DNA from: Bacillus sp. FJAT-22090
Lineage (GTDB): Bacteria; Bacillota; Bacilli; Bacillales_A; Planococcaceae
NCBI RefSeq assembly: GCF_001278755.1
Contig: NZ_CP012601.1
Coordinates: 2,852,001 to 2,916,000, forward strand
Reading direction: 5' to 3'
DNA: 64,000 bases
The position numbers and the translations under genes are program-made. Under the pieces are notes generated by a model. That model did not search any database, was not told the origin of the DNA, and saw only the letters and a list, made by a program, of their open reading frames with translations. Below are positions 43,867 to 51,983 of the stretch, piece after piece. Every line of letters starts with the position of its first letter. Positions within the stretch are counted from its first letter, which is position 1.

Positions 43867-44364
43867 CTATAGGTCAAAACGATAACATTTTGCACCTTCC
43901 ATGCCACCTAGTTTATTTTCTTCCTCAATATCTCTTACAAATCCATAATACTCATATAATTGAATGGCTTTTATCATTGGATCGCCCGTAAACAAATAAA
44001 TACTTTTCGCATTTTTTTCTTTTGCATAATCTACACAAGCATTTAATAATTTTTGTGCAACTCCACGTCCTCTAGCATTCGGATGAACTCCCAATAAACG
44101 TATGAAAGGTGCATTAATATGAACGGGGTGCCCCGAATATGCTTTTTCAGCCGTTTCCCCTAGTATTTCCTGGTCGTCTCTCGCAATTAATATTCGATCC
44201 ACATCCGTACTATCCAAAGAAGTAATAATATCTTTTAAGTAGCTCTCCCAAAATTTAGGGTCATCGAAACCATTTTCATATTGTTGGTAACTCTCTATCA
44301 ATAGTTTCTGAACTCTTGCTTTATCGGCTTCTAGTAATTCTTCTACAACGATTTCAGTAATCAT
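43867..44364 (-). CDS. GNAT-family N-acetyltransferase
   Basis: The 165-residue protein is a single GNAT domain with the acetyl-CoA loop LGVHPNARGRGVAQKLLNAC near residue 95 and 'LYEYYGFVRD' near the C-terminus. ATG 44364 follows AGAGGAGGG. The substrate is unknown; such stand-alone enzymes acetylate small amines, antibiotics or protein N-termini. It is a single gene that converges on the Fe-ADH gene. Confidence 0.85.
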   Translation of the reverse strand: MITEIVVEELLEADKARVQKLLIESYQQYENGFDDPKFWESYLKDIITSLDSTDVDRILIARDDQEILGETAEKAYSGHPVHINAPFIRLLGVHPNARGRGVAQKLLNACVDYAKEKNAKSIYLFTGDPMIKAIQLYEYYGFVRDIEEENKLGGMEGAKCYRFDL

Positions 44365-44765
44365 TTAAACCCTCCTCTAAAATAATAAAATCAAACAATT
44401 AACCTAGTTAACAGGTCTGAATAATGTTATTTTAGATTAACACCGAACTTTTACAATAACAACTCCTTAACTAATAGAAGTTTTCTATTAATAAGCCATC
44501 ATTTTAATCAAAAGGTTTTGATATTTACACTTGTTTAACTGATACTTTGTTATTCATAATGAATGGCCGATGTGTTCAAAGTAACTTAGCGAATAGAACA
44601 TGGATGCGCTCTTACCGCCTAAAGCGCGCATCCTAAAAATAACCCTTATTACAGCGTCATTTTATTAGTGCAATTTTTTTTAAGACAATTTTGTATTCTT
44701 TCGCATCATTACATATCAACTATGAAGTATAGCCCGCTGTTCAAAAATGAAGCATGAAAAATATA
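44365..44765. other. Gene-free gap with one GC-rich hairpin
   Basis: No gene is supported. The only structure is a hairpin at 44603-44634 with arms GGATGCGC and GCGCATCC. The 3' arm context AAAGCGCGCATCCTAAAAATAA resembles 12627-12652, hinting at a small dispersed motif. The remainder is AT-rich promoter-like sequence. Confidence 0.4.
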
Positions 44766-44807
44766 AGACTGCAGATTTCACGTAATTTCACGCTTTATCT
44801 ACAGTCT
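44766..44807 (-). terminator. Terminator of the alpha/beta hydrolase gene
   Basis: AGACTGCAGAT and ATCTACAGTCT pair with one mismatch around a 20-nt loop just past the hydrolase stop; on the minus strand the stem is followed by TATATTTTTC. Confidence 0.6.
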
Positions 44808-44815
44808 CCTAATAG

Positions 44816-45523
44816 TTATGTTTGTTTTATAAATTCTTCTACTATACTAGTGTATATTTCTGGTTGTTCTGTATGCACCAAATGGCCCGCAAAGGGAACG
44901 ATTGCCACATGTACATTTTTATTAGCTTTTGGATATATTGTTGCACCAACCGTTTCGTGTGGGTTTCTTTCTCCAACGATGAATAGGACCGGAAAATCAA
45001 ATTCGTGCATTGATTTAACATCATCGAATGGATACCAACCTTCATTTCTCCCCTTTAAAATGAATTGTTTCCAGTCGGAAGAATGTAATTGGTTAAAATA
45101 ATTATTTGCTTCTTCGCTCTTCATTACATTCTTTTGAGAATCCACATCTTCTTTATGAAGCTCTAACCAATTATCCGGTTTCACTGGCGTAATTCCCGAA
45201 ACAGTTAATGTGTAAAGTCTCTCAGGATATAGCTGAGCAAACTTAATAGCAACTAAAGCCCCCAATGAACATCCTACTAAATGGATAGCTTTTAGTTTAT
45301 AATGTTCAATCGTTTCGAATAGATCTCTCGCAGAATCCTCGAAAAAATTTTGTATATCATTCGAAATAGATTGCCCGTGTCCTCTTAAATCCGGTGATAA
45401 AACTTGAAAATCTTTACTGAAATACTCTCTTTGAAACTCAAAGTCTGTCAATCCTGTCTGTAGACCAGTATGTAAAAACACGATTGGTTCCCCATTACCT
45501 CTAGTACGTGTATGTAGTATCAC
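44816..45523 (-). CDS. Alpha/beta hydrolase
   Basis: The 235-residue protein has the alpha/beta hydrolase fold: oxyanion region 'IVFLHTGLQTG', 'LSPDLRGHGQS', nucleophile elbow GCSLGA, an acid residue in 'IVGERNPHE' and the catalytic His in FAGHLVHTEQPE. The GTG at 45523 follows AGGGGTGGG. Similar proteins include esterases and MenH-type enzymes; the substrate is unknown. It is transcribed with the upstream phosphatase gene (15-base gap). Confidence 0.85.
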   Translation of the reverse strand: MILHTRTRGNGEPIVFLHTGLQTGLTDFEFQREYFSKDFQVLSPDLRGHGQSISNDIQNFFEDSARDLFETIEHYKLKAIHLVGCSLGALVAIKFAQLYPERLYTLTVSGITPVKPDNWLELHKEDVDSQKNVMKSEEANNYFNQLHSSDWKQFILKGRNEGWYPFDDVKSMHEFDFPVLFIVGERNPHETVGATIYPKANKNVHVAIVPFAGHLVHTEQPEIYTSIVEEFIKQT

Positions 45524-45538
45524 TTTCCCACCCCTAAT

Positions 45539-46135
45539 TTAACTTAAGTGCGCCTGATTATTTAAAAATCTAATAACTCTCACATTCTCTTTAATCTCCA
45601 ATAAATGTATACCCGTATCTCCAGTAGCATATACAAAATTACTGGTATTTGACTGCTGAAGAAATGCTTTAAGAAATTGGGAGATTAGTCCACCATGAGA
45701 GACAATCGCCACCCGCTTGTACTCTTGGTATTCATTTGTTATTTTATGAAATATCCTTTCTGCTCGAAAACGAAATTCCAACTCTGATTCTCCATTCTCA
45801 ATCGGAATATGAGCAGGTCTTCCATTGGGAGGTAAGGGATATTTAATAGCAGCCACTCTTGAAAGTCCAGCAAGTACACCATTATTAAATTCCATTAAGT
45901 CTTTATCCTCGATTAATACACATCCTACTTCTTCTTGAAGTGTTAAGGCTGTGCTTTTCGCTCTTTTTAATGGGCTTGATAAGATAATGTCTGGAGGAAA
46001 GTGTGTTGCTACAAAAGCGGCCATTTTCTTTGCTTGTTTCTCTCCTAGATCGGTTAAAGAAAAATCCGCTCTTCCCTCATGCACACCTAACAAGTCTGCT
46101 TCTGATTGGCCGTGCCTTATTATTAGTAATTCCAA
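45539..46135 (-). CDS. Histidine phosphatase superfamily protein
   Basis: The 198-residue protein has the RHG motif at the N-terminus (LLIIRHGQSEAD), the second Arg and Glu region 'SPLKRAKSTA...LMEFNNG' and the C-terminal catalytic His in IVSHGGLISQFL. Such phosphoglycerate-mutase-like enzymes dephosphorylate sugar phosphates, alpha-ribazole phosphate or other metabolites. TTG 46135 lies five bases after GGGGTGG; the GTG at 46144 is inside that site. Two-gene operon with the hydrolase downstream. Confidence 0.85.
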   Translation of the reverse strand: MELLIIRHGQSEADLLGVHEGRADFSLTDLGEKQAKKMAAFVATHFPPDIILSSPLKRAKSTALTLQEEVGCVLIEDKDLMEFNNGVLAGLSRVAAIKYPLPPNGRPAHIPIENGESELEFRFRAERIFHKITNEYQEYKRVAIVSHGGLISQFLKAFLQQSNTSNFVYATGDTGIHLLEIKENVRVIRFLNNQAHLS

Positions 46136-46265
46136 GTATTCCACCCCTGTGTAAGTGCCAACTTCACTAGCGACTCTTCTAAATAATATATAACAAAATT
46201 ATACGCTAGTCCTAATTAAAAATTCCAATACTTGTTAAAAATAATCTAGTTTCCCATATAAATGA

Positions 46266-46289
46266 CCGTTTGATATGATTATCAAACGG
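46266..46289 (-). terminator. Terminator of yqhG
   Basis: Perfect 10-bp arms CCGTTTGATA and TATCAAACGG with a 4-nt loop, 20 bases after the yqhG stop; the U-tract on the minus strand is weak (CATTTATAT). Confidence 0.6.
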
Positions 46290-46309
46290 CCTTAATATGT
46301 TGTATTAAA

Positions 46310-47089
46310 TTATTTAACGTAAAATAATCCGCCATTAATAATTTCTATTTTTATCCTAGGCTCGTATTGTTCTTGTAGTGCTTTTTTCTCCATCTCATAA
46401 CATTCCGGTTTAACGGTAACCCCTTCATAGAAATATTCTAGTACTTCCAAGTCCTTTTGCCATCTTTGTTTCGCTTCTTCCGCCCAAGTGTGATCATCCT
46501 GTTGTATGAGATGATCAATAATCTCTTCTAATCGTTCAAGTGCACGGAGTGGTTTGATAATATAAGGTAGGTTAAATGTATTTTGAGACGAAGTTGTTTC
46601 TAATTCAAGTCCTGTTAGCGATTCCTGAAAATGATCGATAATACTACCGGTCATCAAGTTTATGCCTAAAGAATGAAGCATTTCCTTCGTTTGATCACAG
46701 TAATACGATATTTTATAATTTACTCCTAACCAAGGAGTTAATATCGTTCTTGCCTCTGTGTTATCTATTTTCTCATACATATGCACAAATGAACCCATCC
46801 GTCTGGTTGTTTGAAAAATTTGATTTAGTCTGGGAGAACCAAAGTGGACAACCTCCCCTTTAATCTTTTCAACAAGCTTATTTTGATCTGTAATTAAGGT
46901 TAGTTGAGCTGGACATGGCACCCCGTTTATACTTTCTAGGTATTGCCAATAATAGGGGCGATTCATAATTTTTTTATCCATATCTACCGTTAATTGGACC
47001 GTCATGTAATAATCATGGTTTTGGATGATTTGACAGTTATTTTCCGTAAAAAATTTCTGTAAATAACGGTGAACTTCTTGTGGGTACAT
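46310..47089 (-). CDS. yqhG: YqhG family protein
   Basis: The 259-residue protein matches B. subtilis YqhG in size and in its position directly after the yqhH helicase gene. It opens MYPQEVHRYLQKFF with 'NRPYYWQYLE' and 'RMGSFVHMYEK' further on, and ends in 'EIINGGLFYVK'. ATG 47089 lies six bases after GGAGG; ATG codons upstream overlap the site. The protein is soluble, without recognised catalytic motifs. Function is unknown. The conserved pairing suggests it works with the helicase. Confidence 0.85.
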   Translation of the reverse strand: MYPQEVHRYLQKFFTENNCQIIQNHDYYMTVQLTVDMDKKIMNRPYYWQYLESINGVPCPAQLTLITDQNKLVEKIKGEVVHFGSPRLNQIFQTTRRMGSFVHMYEKIDNTEARTILTPWLGVNYKISYYCDQTKEMLHSLGINLMTGSIIDHFQESLTGLELETTSSQNTFNLPYIIKPLRALERLEEIIDHLIQQDDHTWAEEAKQRWQKDLEVLEYFYEGVTVKPECYEMEKKALQEQYEPRIKIEIINGGLFYVK

Positions 47090-47124
47090 ACACATCCTCC
47101 CCTCCTTCCTTATCAAGAATCAGC

Positions 47125-48657
47125 TTATATGGTTTTTTTAAAAGTAGATAAAATGTCATCTAACTCACCTACGGCTTTTTCAAATACATCAATTTTTACA
47201 TACAACAAATCTAATATATTCTTCTCAATTGTGTTATCGATGGCTAAGTTATATATATGGACGTCGTGTTCCTGCCCTAAACGATGGACACGCCCAATTC
47301 GCTGCTCTAACTTCATCGGGTTCCAGGGAAGATCATAATTGATGACATGGTGACAGAACTGTAGGTTAATACCTTCTCCTCCAGATTCCGTCGCAATCAA
47401 TACTTGTGCTTTTTCTTTAAATAAATGCTTCATCCAATCTCGCTTCGATTTGTTAAACTTTCCGTTAAAGGGAACGCTTGTAATGCCTTTAGATTGTAAG
47501 TACCATTGTAGATAAACCTGGCTCGCTCTATATTCTGTAAAGACGATGACCTTATCATTTGCCTTTGAAATGATTTCATACACCTTTTCTGCTTTCGAAT
47601 TTATTTCCAATTCACTAAGTTTTTGAATGATTTCTTCTATATAACTAATCTCTTCTGGTTCCGTACATTTTTGAAGCATTTTATTTAACGTCAAATAGGT
47701 TGCTTCCTTACTGCTACACATTTCCTTTTGCAGCGTGATCATAGAAAAAGCACCTGAAAAAATTGGCGAAATATTTTTAAGCTCTAAAATCATGTCGTAC
47801 ACTTCTTTTTCCTCTTTGGAAAACTGAATAGGAATAATTTCAACTTTTCGATTTGTCCATTCAATTCCAGTATCATGTCTTCTATTTCGCACCATAACTT
47901 GATTGACCAATTCTCTTAAATATTCATCGTGCTCTAAGTTATGTTTGCTCGCAGAGAACTCCGATTGAAAGGTCTCATAATTACCAAGATGTCCTGGTTT
48001 CAGTAAAGAAATAAGATAAAAAAGTTCAAAGATATCATTTTGAATTGGTGTAGCAGTTAACAATAAGCAGAATTTTTTCTTTAAACCTTGGACAAATTCG
48101 TAAATTTTTGTTTTATGGTTTTTTAATTTGTGCGCCTCATCAATAATAATCATGTCATAATCCTGCTCATAGATAAGTTCTTTATGTGGGCTTTTCTTGG
48201 CGGTATCCATACTCATTACCACTACTTCATAATGATCTAATGAATAATTTTTTTTATAAGCAATAGCGGGGATGTAAAATTTATAATTTAACTCTTCAAT
48301 CCATTGATTAATAAGTGACGCTGGAGCTAAGATCAACGCTTTTTTTACAAGTCCCCGTATAAGATACTCTTTTAATATCAAACCCGCTTCAATGGTTTTA
48401 CCAAGTCCCACCTCGTCTGCAAGAATCGCTTTTCCATTCATCCTTTCGATGACCGTTTCCGCAACATCTAATTGATGATTAAGGGGTGTTAAATTAGGTA
48501 AGTACTTAGGAGATTGAAGACCTAAAAAATCTGTAATCAGATTAGCCTTCATCACTTCGTAACTCATATTGTATAATGTCCAATTATCCCAAGGTTCACG
48601 ATTTTCCAATCTATCTATAAAGCCTTCTTTCCACTCAGACGACCTTTCTATTATCAT
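47125..48657 (-). CDS. yqhH: SNF2-family helicase YqhH
   Basis: The 510-residue ATPase has the SNF2 motifs in order: Q-like region LTPLNHQLDVAETVI, Walker A LADEVGLGKTIEAGL, Ia 'LILAPASLINQW', DEAH in IIIDEAHKLKNH, III 'LLLTATPIQND', and the helicase C motifs 'VLIATESGGEGINLQFC' and 'EQRIGRVHRLGQ'. It is a compact RapA-like enzyme. ATG 48657 follows TGAGGTG; the in-frame extension to 48702 has no site. B. subtilis YqhH is uncharacterised; it may remodel nucleoprotein or RNA polymerase complexes. Confidence 0.9.
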   Translation of the reverse strand: MIIERSSEWKEGFIDRLENREPWDNWTLYNMSYEVMKANLITDFLGLQSPKYLPNLTPLNHQLDVAETVIERMNGKAILADEVGLGKTIEAGLILKEYLIRGLVKKALILAPASLINQWIEELNYKFYIPAIAYKKNYSLDHYEVVVMSMDTAKKSPHKELIYEQDYDMIIIDEAHKLKNHKTKIYEFVQGLKKKFCLLLTATPIQNDIFELFYLISLLKPGHLGNYETFQSEFSASKHNLEHDEYLRELVNQVMVRNRRHDTGIEWTNRKVEIIPIQFSKEEKEVYDMILELKNISPIFSGAFSMITLQKEMCSSKEATYLTLNKMLQKCTEPEEISYIEEIIQKLSELEINSKAEKVYEIISKANDKVIVFTEYRASQVYLQWYLQSKGITSVPFNGKFNKSKRDWMKHLFKEKAQVLIATESGGEGINLQFCHHVINYDLPWNPMKLEQRIGRVHRLGQEHDVHIYNLAIDNTIEKNILDLLYVKIDVFEKAVGELDDILSTFKKTI

Positions 48658-48750
48658 GAATATCACCTCATGTAACTTTCTTCTTTCTGTTAGATTGTCC
48701 AAAAAAGAAGTACCTATGTTTTTTAAAATGAAATAACTTCGAGAATTAAA

Positions 48751-48777
48751 AAAGATGGAGAATTTCTCCCCATCTTT
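48751..48777. terminator. Terminator of tlp
   Basis: AAAGATGG and CCATCTTT arms with an 11-nt loop that extends the stem by GA/TC; A-runs and T-runs on both sides allow use from either strand, mainly for tlp on the minus strand. Confidence 0.85.
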
Positions 48778-48786
48778 TTACTAATA

Positions 48787-49020
48787 TTATGAATAACCGT
48801 TTTTTCGTGCCTTGGCTTCATCTAAAATTTCTTTTCGAAAACCTTCAAGACTCTCTTCACGTCGTGCATTCTTCTGTTTAATTGCCTCTCGTTCATTGCC
48901 ATCAAGATAAGGCATTAATTCTTCAGCTGCTTCCATATTATCTTTTGTATTTTTCACCATATCTTGAAGCTTTTCTACATTATCTGAACGATCATCTGGC
49001 TTTGGAATGTTTTTACTCAT
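48787..49020 (-). CDS. tlp: Small acid-soluble spore protein Tlp
   Basis: The 77-residue protein is a close match to the Tlp family: the N-terminus has KPDDRSDNVEKLQDMVKNT and the C-terminus 'NARREESLEGFRKEI...EAKARKNGY'. Tlp is made in the forespore late in sporulation and is degraded at germination. The start ATG 49020 follows AGGAGGAAC. This gene is the strongest evidence in the window that the host forms endospores. Confidence 0.93.
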   Translation of the reverse strand: MSKNIPKPDDRSDNVEKLQDMVKNTKDNMEAAEELMPYLDGNEREAIKQKNARREESLEGFRKEILDEAKARKNGYS

Positions 49021-49194
49021 TTTAGTTCCTCCTTTTTTTTAATAAGGTCATACAAAAATTATAGTCCCCAATCCTACTAAAACTATTCAGTAACATAATT
49101 AATACAAAAAATTGGTTATAAATAAAATGAATTAAATTAACAATTTGGGAGAAGATAGAAGAGGAAAAATACTAGAAAAAGAGGCGAAGACGAC

Positions 49195-49842
49195 ATGTCG
49201 ATGGAATGGTTTAACAGAGTAACTAGTGAGCTTCAGGAACAATTGGAATCCATTTGTGAGGAATATGACAAAAATGGACATATGAGTGTAAATCAGGCTT
49301 CCAAACATCCACGAATTGAATTTTTTGTCGAAACAGATAAGGATGAAAGAGAATATTTCTATACTCTGCTTTTCGACCCTCATAATGAAGAATTTTACGA
49401 AGAAAGTTTTGATACAACAATTCAACAACCAACAAGAATTATTTTAGATGACATTACGGATATAATTGAAGCCATTCATGAAAGCTTTCATGAATTTATA
49501 GACGATGATGACTATGACGATGAGGATTTTGATTTGGAAGAGGAATACGAAGTGCTAGATGGTGAAATTACTCTTGAAGAAATTGACGTTGAATGGGAAA
49601 CTCCAGAAGTTACTGCTTTCCAAATTGAGGATAAGATTGAAGTTACTTATCAATTTGGTATAGACAGCGCTAACGGTGATGGTGTTTTGCGAAGAGTTAA
49701 CCGAATCTGGACAGAAGACTCTGAGTTCTTTGAAGACGAAAGTAATTTCTCCTTTAAAAAAGAAGAGGGAAGTACGATTATCGCTATGATTGCCAGCCAC
49801 TTGGATAAAATGGTTGGATATGAAGAAATTATTAACGAATAA
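49195..49842 (+). CDS. Acidic protein of unknown function
   Basis: The 215-residue protein is strongly acidic, with an uninterrupted Asp/Glu-rich stretch near residues 100-125 (DDDDYDDEDFDLEEEYE) that separates two halves of mixed alpha/beta character. No cysteines, signal peptide or membrane segment. ATG 49195 has GAGGCG upstream. I do not recognise the family. It is a single gene followed by a terminator and the GC-rich repeat. The composition suggests a nucleic-acid mimic or a basic-partner-binding protein, but this is only a guess. Confidence 0.7.
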   Translation: MSMEWFNRVTSELQEQLESICEEYDKNGHMSVNQASKHPRIEFFVETDKDEREYFYTLLFDPHNEEFYEESFDTTIQQPTRIILDDITDIIEAIHESFHEFIDDDDYDDEDFDLEEEYEVLDGEITLEEIDVEWETPEVTAFQIEDKIEVTYQFGIDSANGDGVLRRVNRIWTEDSEFFEDESNFSFKKEEGSTIIAMIASHLDKMVGYEEIINE

Positions 49843-49875
49843 ACTTAAGGGCATATCTTTATAGAGATGCCTCAG

Positions 49876-49922
49876 ACTGTAGACAAACTCAAAGAAATTT
49901 GAAACTGTCTATAGTTTTTTTA
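49876..49922 (+). terminator. Terminator of the acidic-protein gene
   Basis: ACTGTAGACA (49876-49885) pairs with TGTCTATAGT (49906-49915), followed by TTTTTTTATTT. A smaller hairpin (GGGCAT/ATGCCT) precedes it. Confidence 0.8.
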
Positions 49923-49945
49923 TTTACAATACATAGTAAGAAATC

Positions 49946-50075
49946 GTCGATTTCCGTTTCAGGCGCTACGCTTTCCACGGGCACGGCCTCAGCCTTCTCC
50001 CTCGCTACGCTCAGTCCGGGTGCTTCGGCTCGCGCTGTTCCCGTAGGAGTCTTCGCGCCTTCCACTCCAATCGAC
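49946..50075. repeat. Dispersed GC-rich intergenic repeat, copy C
   Basis: A 130-bp GC-rich block in the opposite orientation to copies A and B. It begins GTCGATTTCCGTTTCAGGCG and ends CACTCCAATCGAC, so its ends form the short inverted repeat GTCGATT/AATCGAC. Internal words CTTTCCACGGGCACGGCCTC and TCGCTACGCTCAGTCC match the family seen at 2671, 20327 and 51303. Confidence 0.8.
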
Positions 50076-50282
50076 TAGTGTTGGCTAATTTAAAAAGTGT
50101 TGAGTTTCTAAATCTTCTAAGAGGTAAATTGCGGTATTTCAGTATGAAAACCAAATCCTAAAAACCAGCGATACGCCATATTCGTTTCGATTCTCTTTTA
50201 TTGTTTGGCGCATCGAATGGATGCCAAATGTATATGGAATAAAGCAATTAGTTTTCTCTTTTGTATTTATTTTAAAAAAACA

Positions 50283-50312
50283 TTGCTTTTATTAGGAAAA
50301 ATAAATTATAAT
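50283..50312 (+). promoter_or_regulatory. Promoter of the tRNA cluster
   Basis: TTGCTT and a perfect TATAAT spaced by 18 bases, about 48 bases before the first tRNA, in an AT-rich context typical of stable-RNA promoters. Confidence 0.6.
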
Positions 50313-50359
50313 ATAATATGTCGCTAATAATTGATAGTAATACTTACCGACATTAATAC

Positions 50360-50452
50360 GGAGGAATACCCAAGTCTGGCTGAAGGGATCGGTCTTGAAA
50401 ACCGACAGGCGGGTCAAACCGCGCGGGGGTTCGAATCCCTCTTCCTCCTCCA
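50360..50452 (+). tRNA. tRNA-Ser (UGA)
   Basis: A 93-nt class II tRNA with long variable arm. Acceptor GGAGGAA pairs with TTCCTCC, the anticodon loop is CTTGAAA with anticodon TGA, the T loop is TTCGAAT, and CCA is encoded. Confidence 0.95.
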
Positions 50453-50508
50453 TTTTTAACTAATTACTAGTATTTGTGGTATACTTAAATAAGTAAGTAT
50501 ATTATTAT

Positions 50509-50585
<77 letters not shown>

Positions 50586-50588
50586 AAT

Positions 50589-50664
50589 GGTCCCGTGGTG
50601 TAGCGGTTAACATGCCTGCCTGTCACGCAGGAGATCGCCGGTTCGATCCCGGTCGGGACCGCCA
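50589..50664 (+). tRNA. tRNA-Asp (GUC)
   Basis: 76 nt, acceptor GGTCCCG/CGGGACC, anticodon GTC in the loop CTGTCAC, encoded CCA. It follows the initiator tRNA by three bases. Confidence 0.95.
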
Positions 50665-50749
50665 TTTAATTTATTATAAGATTCATAGAAGCAAACAGAG
50701 ATATCTGTGGCTTTGTACATATTAAATTGAAGCTTAGTACAAACTTAAT

Positions 50750-50997
50750 AGAGATTTAGGATAAGCAAGCAAATCGAGGAAGCAATCGAACGAAAGAAGG
50801 AGCGTACTCAAGTACGTGACTGAATGAGTGAGTGCAGCTGACAAAGAGTTGCGCAGCTTAGCGTAAATCGATTAGAGATTTGGAATAAGCAAGTAGCTCG
50901 AGGAAGCAATTGAGTGAAGAAAGGCGCGTACTAAAGTACGTAACTGACTGAACGAATGCAGCTGACGAAGAGATACGTAGCTTAGTGCAAATCGAAG
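50750..50997 (+). repeat. Two tandem 124-bp spacer repeats between tRNA genes
   Basis: Copy 1 (50750-50873) and copy 2 (50874-50997) both begin AGAGATTTRGRATAAGCAAG, contain GTACT..AGTACGT hairpins in the middle, and end GCTTAGYGYAAATCGA. The tail of a third copy (AGCTTAGTACAAACTTAAT) lies at 50731. The second copy ends two bases before tRNA-Phe. No open frame is conserved. Confidence 0.8.
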
Positions 50998-50998
50998 A

Positions 50999-51074
50999 GG
51001 CTCAGTAGCTCAGTCGGTAGAGCAAAGGACTGAAAATCCTTGTGTCGGCGGTTCGATTCCGTCCTGAGCCACCA
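50999..51074 (+). tRNA. tRNA-Phe (GAA)
   Basis: 76 nt, acceptor GGCTCAG/CTGAGCC, anticodon GAA in the loop CTGAAAA, encoded CCA. Confidence 0.95.
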
Positions 51075-51081
51075 TAATTAC

Positions 51082-51155
51082 GCGGGTGTAGTTTAGTGGT
51101 AAAACCTCAGCCTTCCAAGCTGATGATGAGAGTTCGATTCTCTTCACCCGCTCCA
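51082..51155 (+). tRNA. tRNA-Gly (UCC)
   Basis: 74 nt, acceptor GCGGGTG/CACCCGC, anticodon TCC in the loop CTTCCAA, encoded CCA. Last gene of the cluster. Confidence 0.95.
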
Positions 51156-51186
51156 ATATTATCTTTAGTGAATAAAAAATACATAT

Positions 51187-51228
51187 AATAACCCATCCGA
51201 GAATTAATCAAGGATGGGTTATTTTTTA
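51187..51228 (+). terminator. Terminator of the tRNA cluster
   Basis: Perfect 12-bp arms AATAACCCATCC and GGATGGGTTATT with a 13-nt loop, then TTTTTATA. It lies 32 bases after tRNA-Gly. Confidence 0.88.
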
Positions 51229-51240
51229 TAGTTATAAAAT

Positions 51241-51384
51241 AGTCCTACTAATGGGAGGCACTCATAAACTCTTCAAGTTATCTCTTAGCGAGTATGTGCC
51301 CCGTTGATTTTCGTTCAAGGCGGGCGCTTTCCGCCGGCATGAAACGAAAATCAACATTTGTATACTCCCTTCTAATGGAGGACT
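51241..51384. repeat. Small nested inverted-repeat element (repeat copy D inside)
   Basis: Outer imperfect inverted arms (AGTCCTACTAATGGGAG at 51241 and CTCCCTTCTAATGGAGGACT at 51365) enclose an inner 13-bp perfect inverted repeat (GTTGATTTTCGTT and AACGAAAATCAAC, 51303-51355). The inner core GGCGGGCGCTTTCCGCCGGC is the start of the GC-rich repeat family, cut short. Confidence 0.6.
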
Positions 51385-51397
51385 TTATTTAAAATAA

Positions 51398-51937
51398 TTA
51401 TTTTGAAGGGATACTTTTTCCCTTGCTTACATAAACTTGATTCAAGATTAGTGCACCTAACATTTGAATAATAGTCTTCACGATAATTTGACCCAAAATA
51501 GCGGCTGGTACGGCTTCCCAAGGAAGTATATTAGCCCCTAGTGGACTCAACCCAATTATAACGAAAATGACAGAATCAAGAAATCCACCAACGATTCCGC
51601 TATAGAACACACGCCAAGCCATTGGTAGTTTCAACCGAGAGTAAATCTCCGTATCAGCTGTTTCAGCGACAACAAATGAAAGTGCCGATGCTACCACAAT
51701 CAATAGTGTATCACCAAGTATGAATGAAACTATTGCAGATAATGCTAAAGCTATAAAAATAAATAAATACGTCTTTGCTCTACCATATTTATTTTGCACA
51801 AGATCTCGGAAAATGAAGGTTGCTCCAATTAATAGAGTTCCCATAGGAACGATAAACATCCCAAATTGTAATGGTGCAAAAGCTGCCGTTACCACGTTAG
51901 CTGTGACAATAGATAATAAATAGAATAATATTCTCAT
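51398..51937 (-). CDS. VUT family queuosine-precursor transporter (YhhQ-like)
   Basis: The 179-residue membrane protein has six hydrophobic segments and VUT/DUF165 landmarks: 'FGMFIVPMGTLLIGATFIFRD' (core FIFRDLVQNKYGR), 'SFVVAETADTEIYSRLK' and 'GGFLDSVIFVIIG'. E. coli YhhQ imports preQ0 and preQ1. ATG 51937 follows TTGAGGAG. It is the last gene of the operon queC-queD-queE-this gene, under preQ1 riboswitch control, so import of a queuosine precursor fits. The gap to queE is 46 bases. Confidence 0.85.
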   Translation of the reverse strand: MRILFYLLSIVTANVVTAAFAPLQFGMFIVPMGTLLIGATFIFRDLVQNKYGRAKTYLFIFIALALSAIVSFILGDTLLIVVASALSFVVAETADTEIYSRLKLPMAWRVFYSGIVGGFLDSVIFVIIGLSPLGANILPWEAVPAAILGQIIVKTIIQMLGALILNQVYVSKGKSIPSK

Positions 51938-51983
51938 GATGTTACTCCTCAAGTTAATTTTAATACAGTTTTTTTACCGCCCA

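Larger units (their letters stand above)
49843..50359. other. Gap with terminator, GC-rich repeat and tRNA promoter
   Basis: Contains the terminator at 49876-49922, repeat copy C at 49946-50075 and the tRNA promoter at 50283-50312. No gene. Confidence 0.7.

Noticed and set aside
44754..45101. 115-codon plus-strand frame
   Set aside because: Shadow of the alpha/beta hydrolase gene and its terminator on the minus strand.
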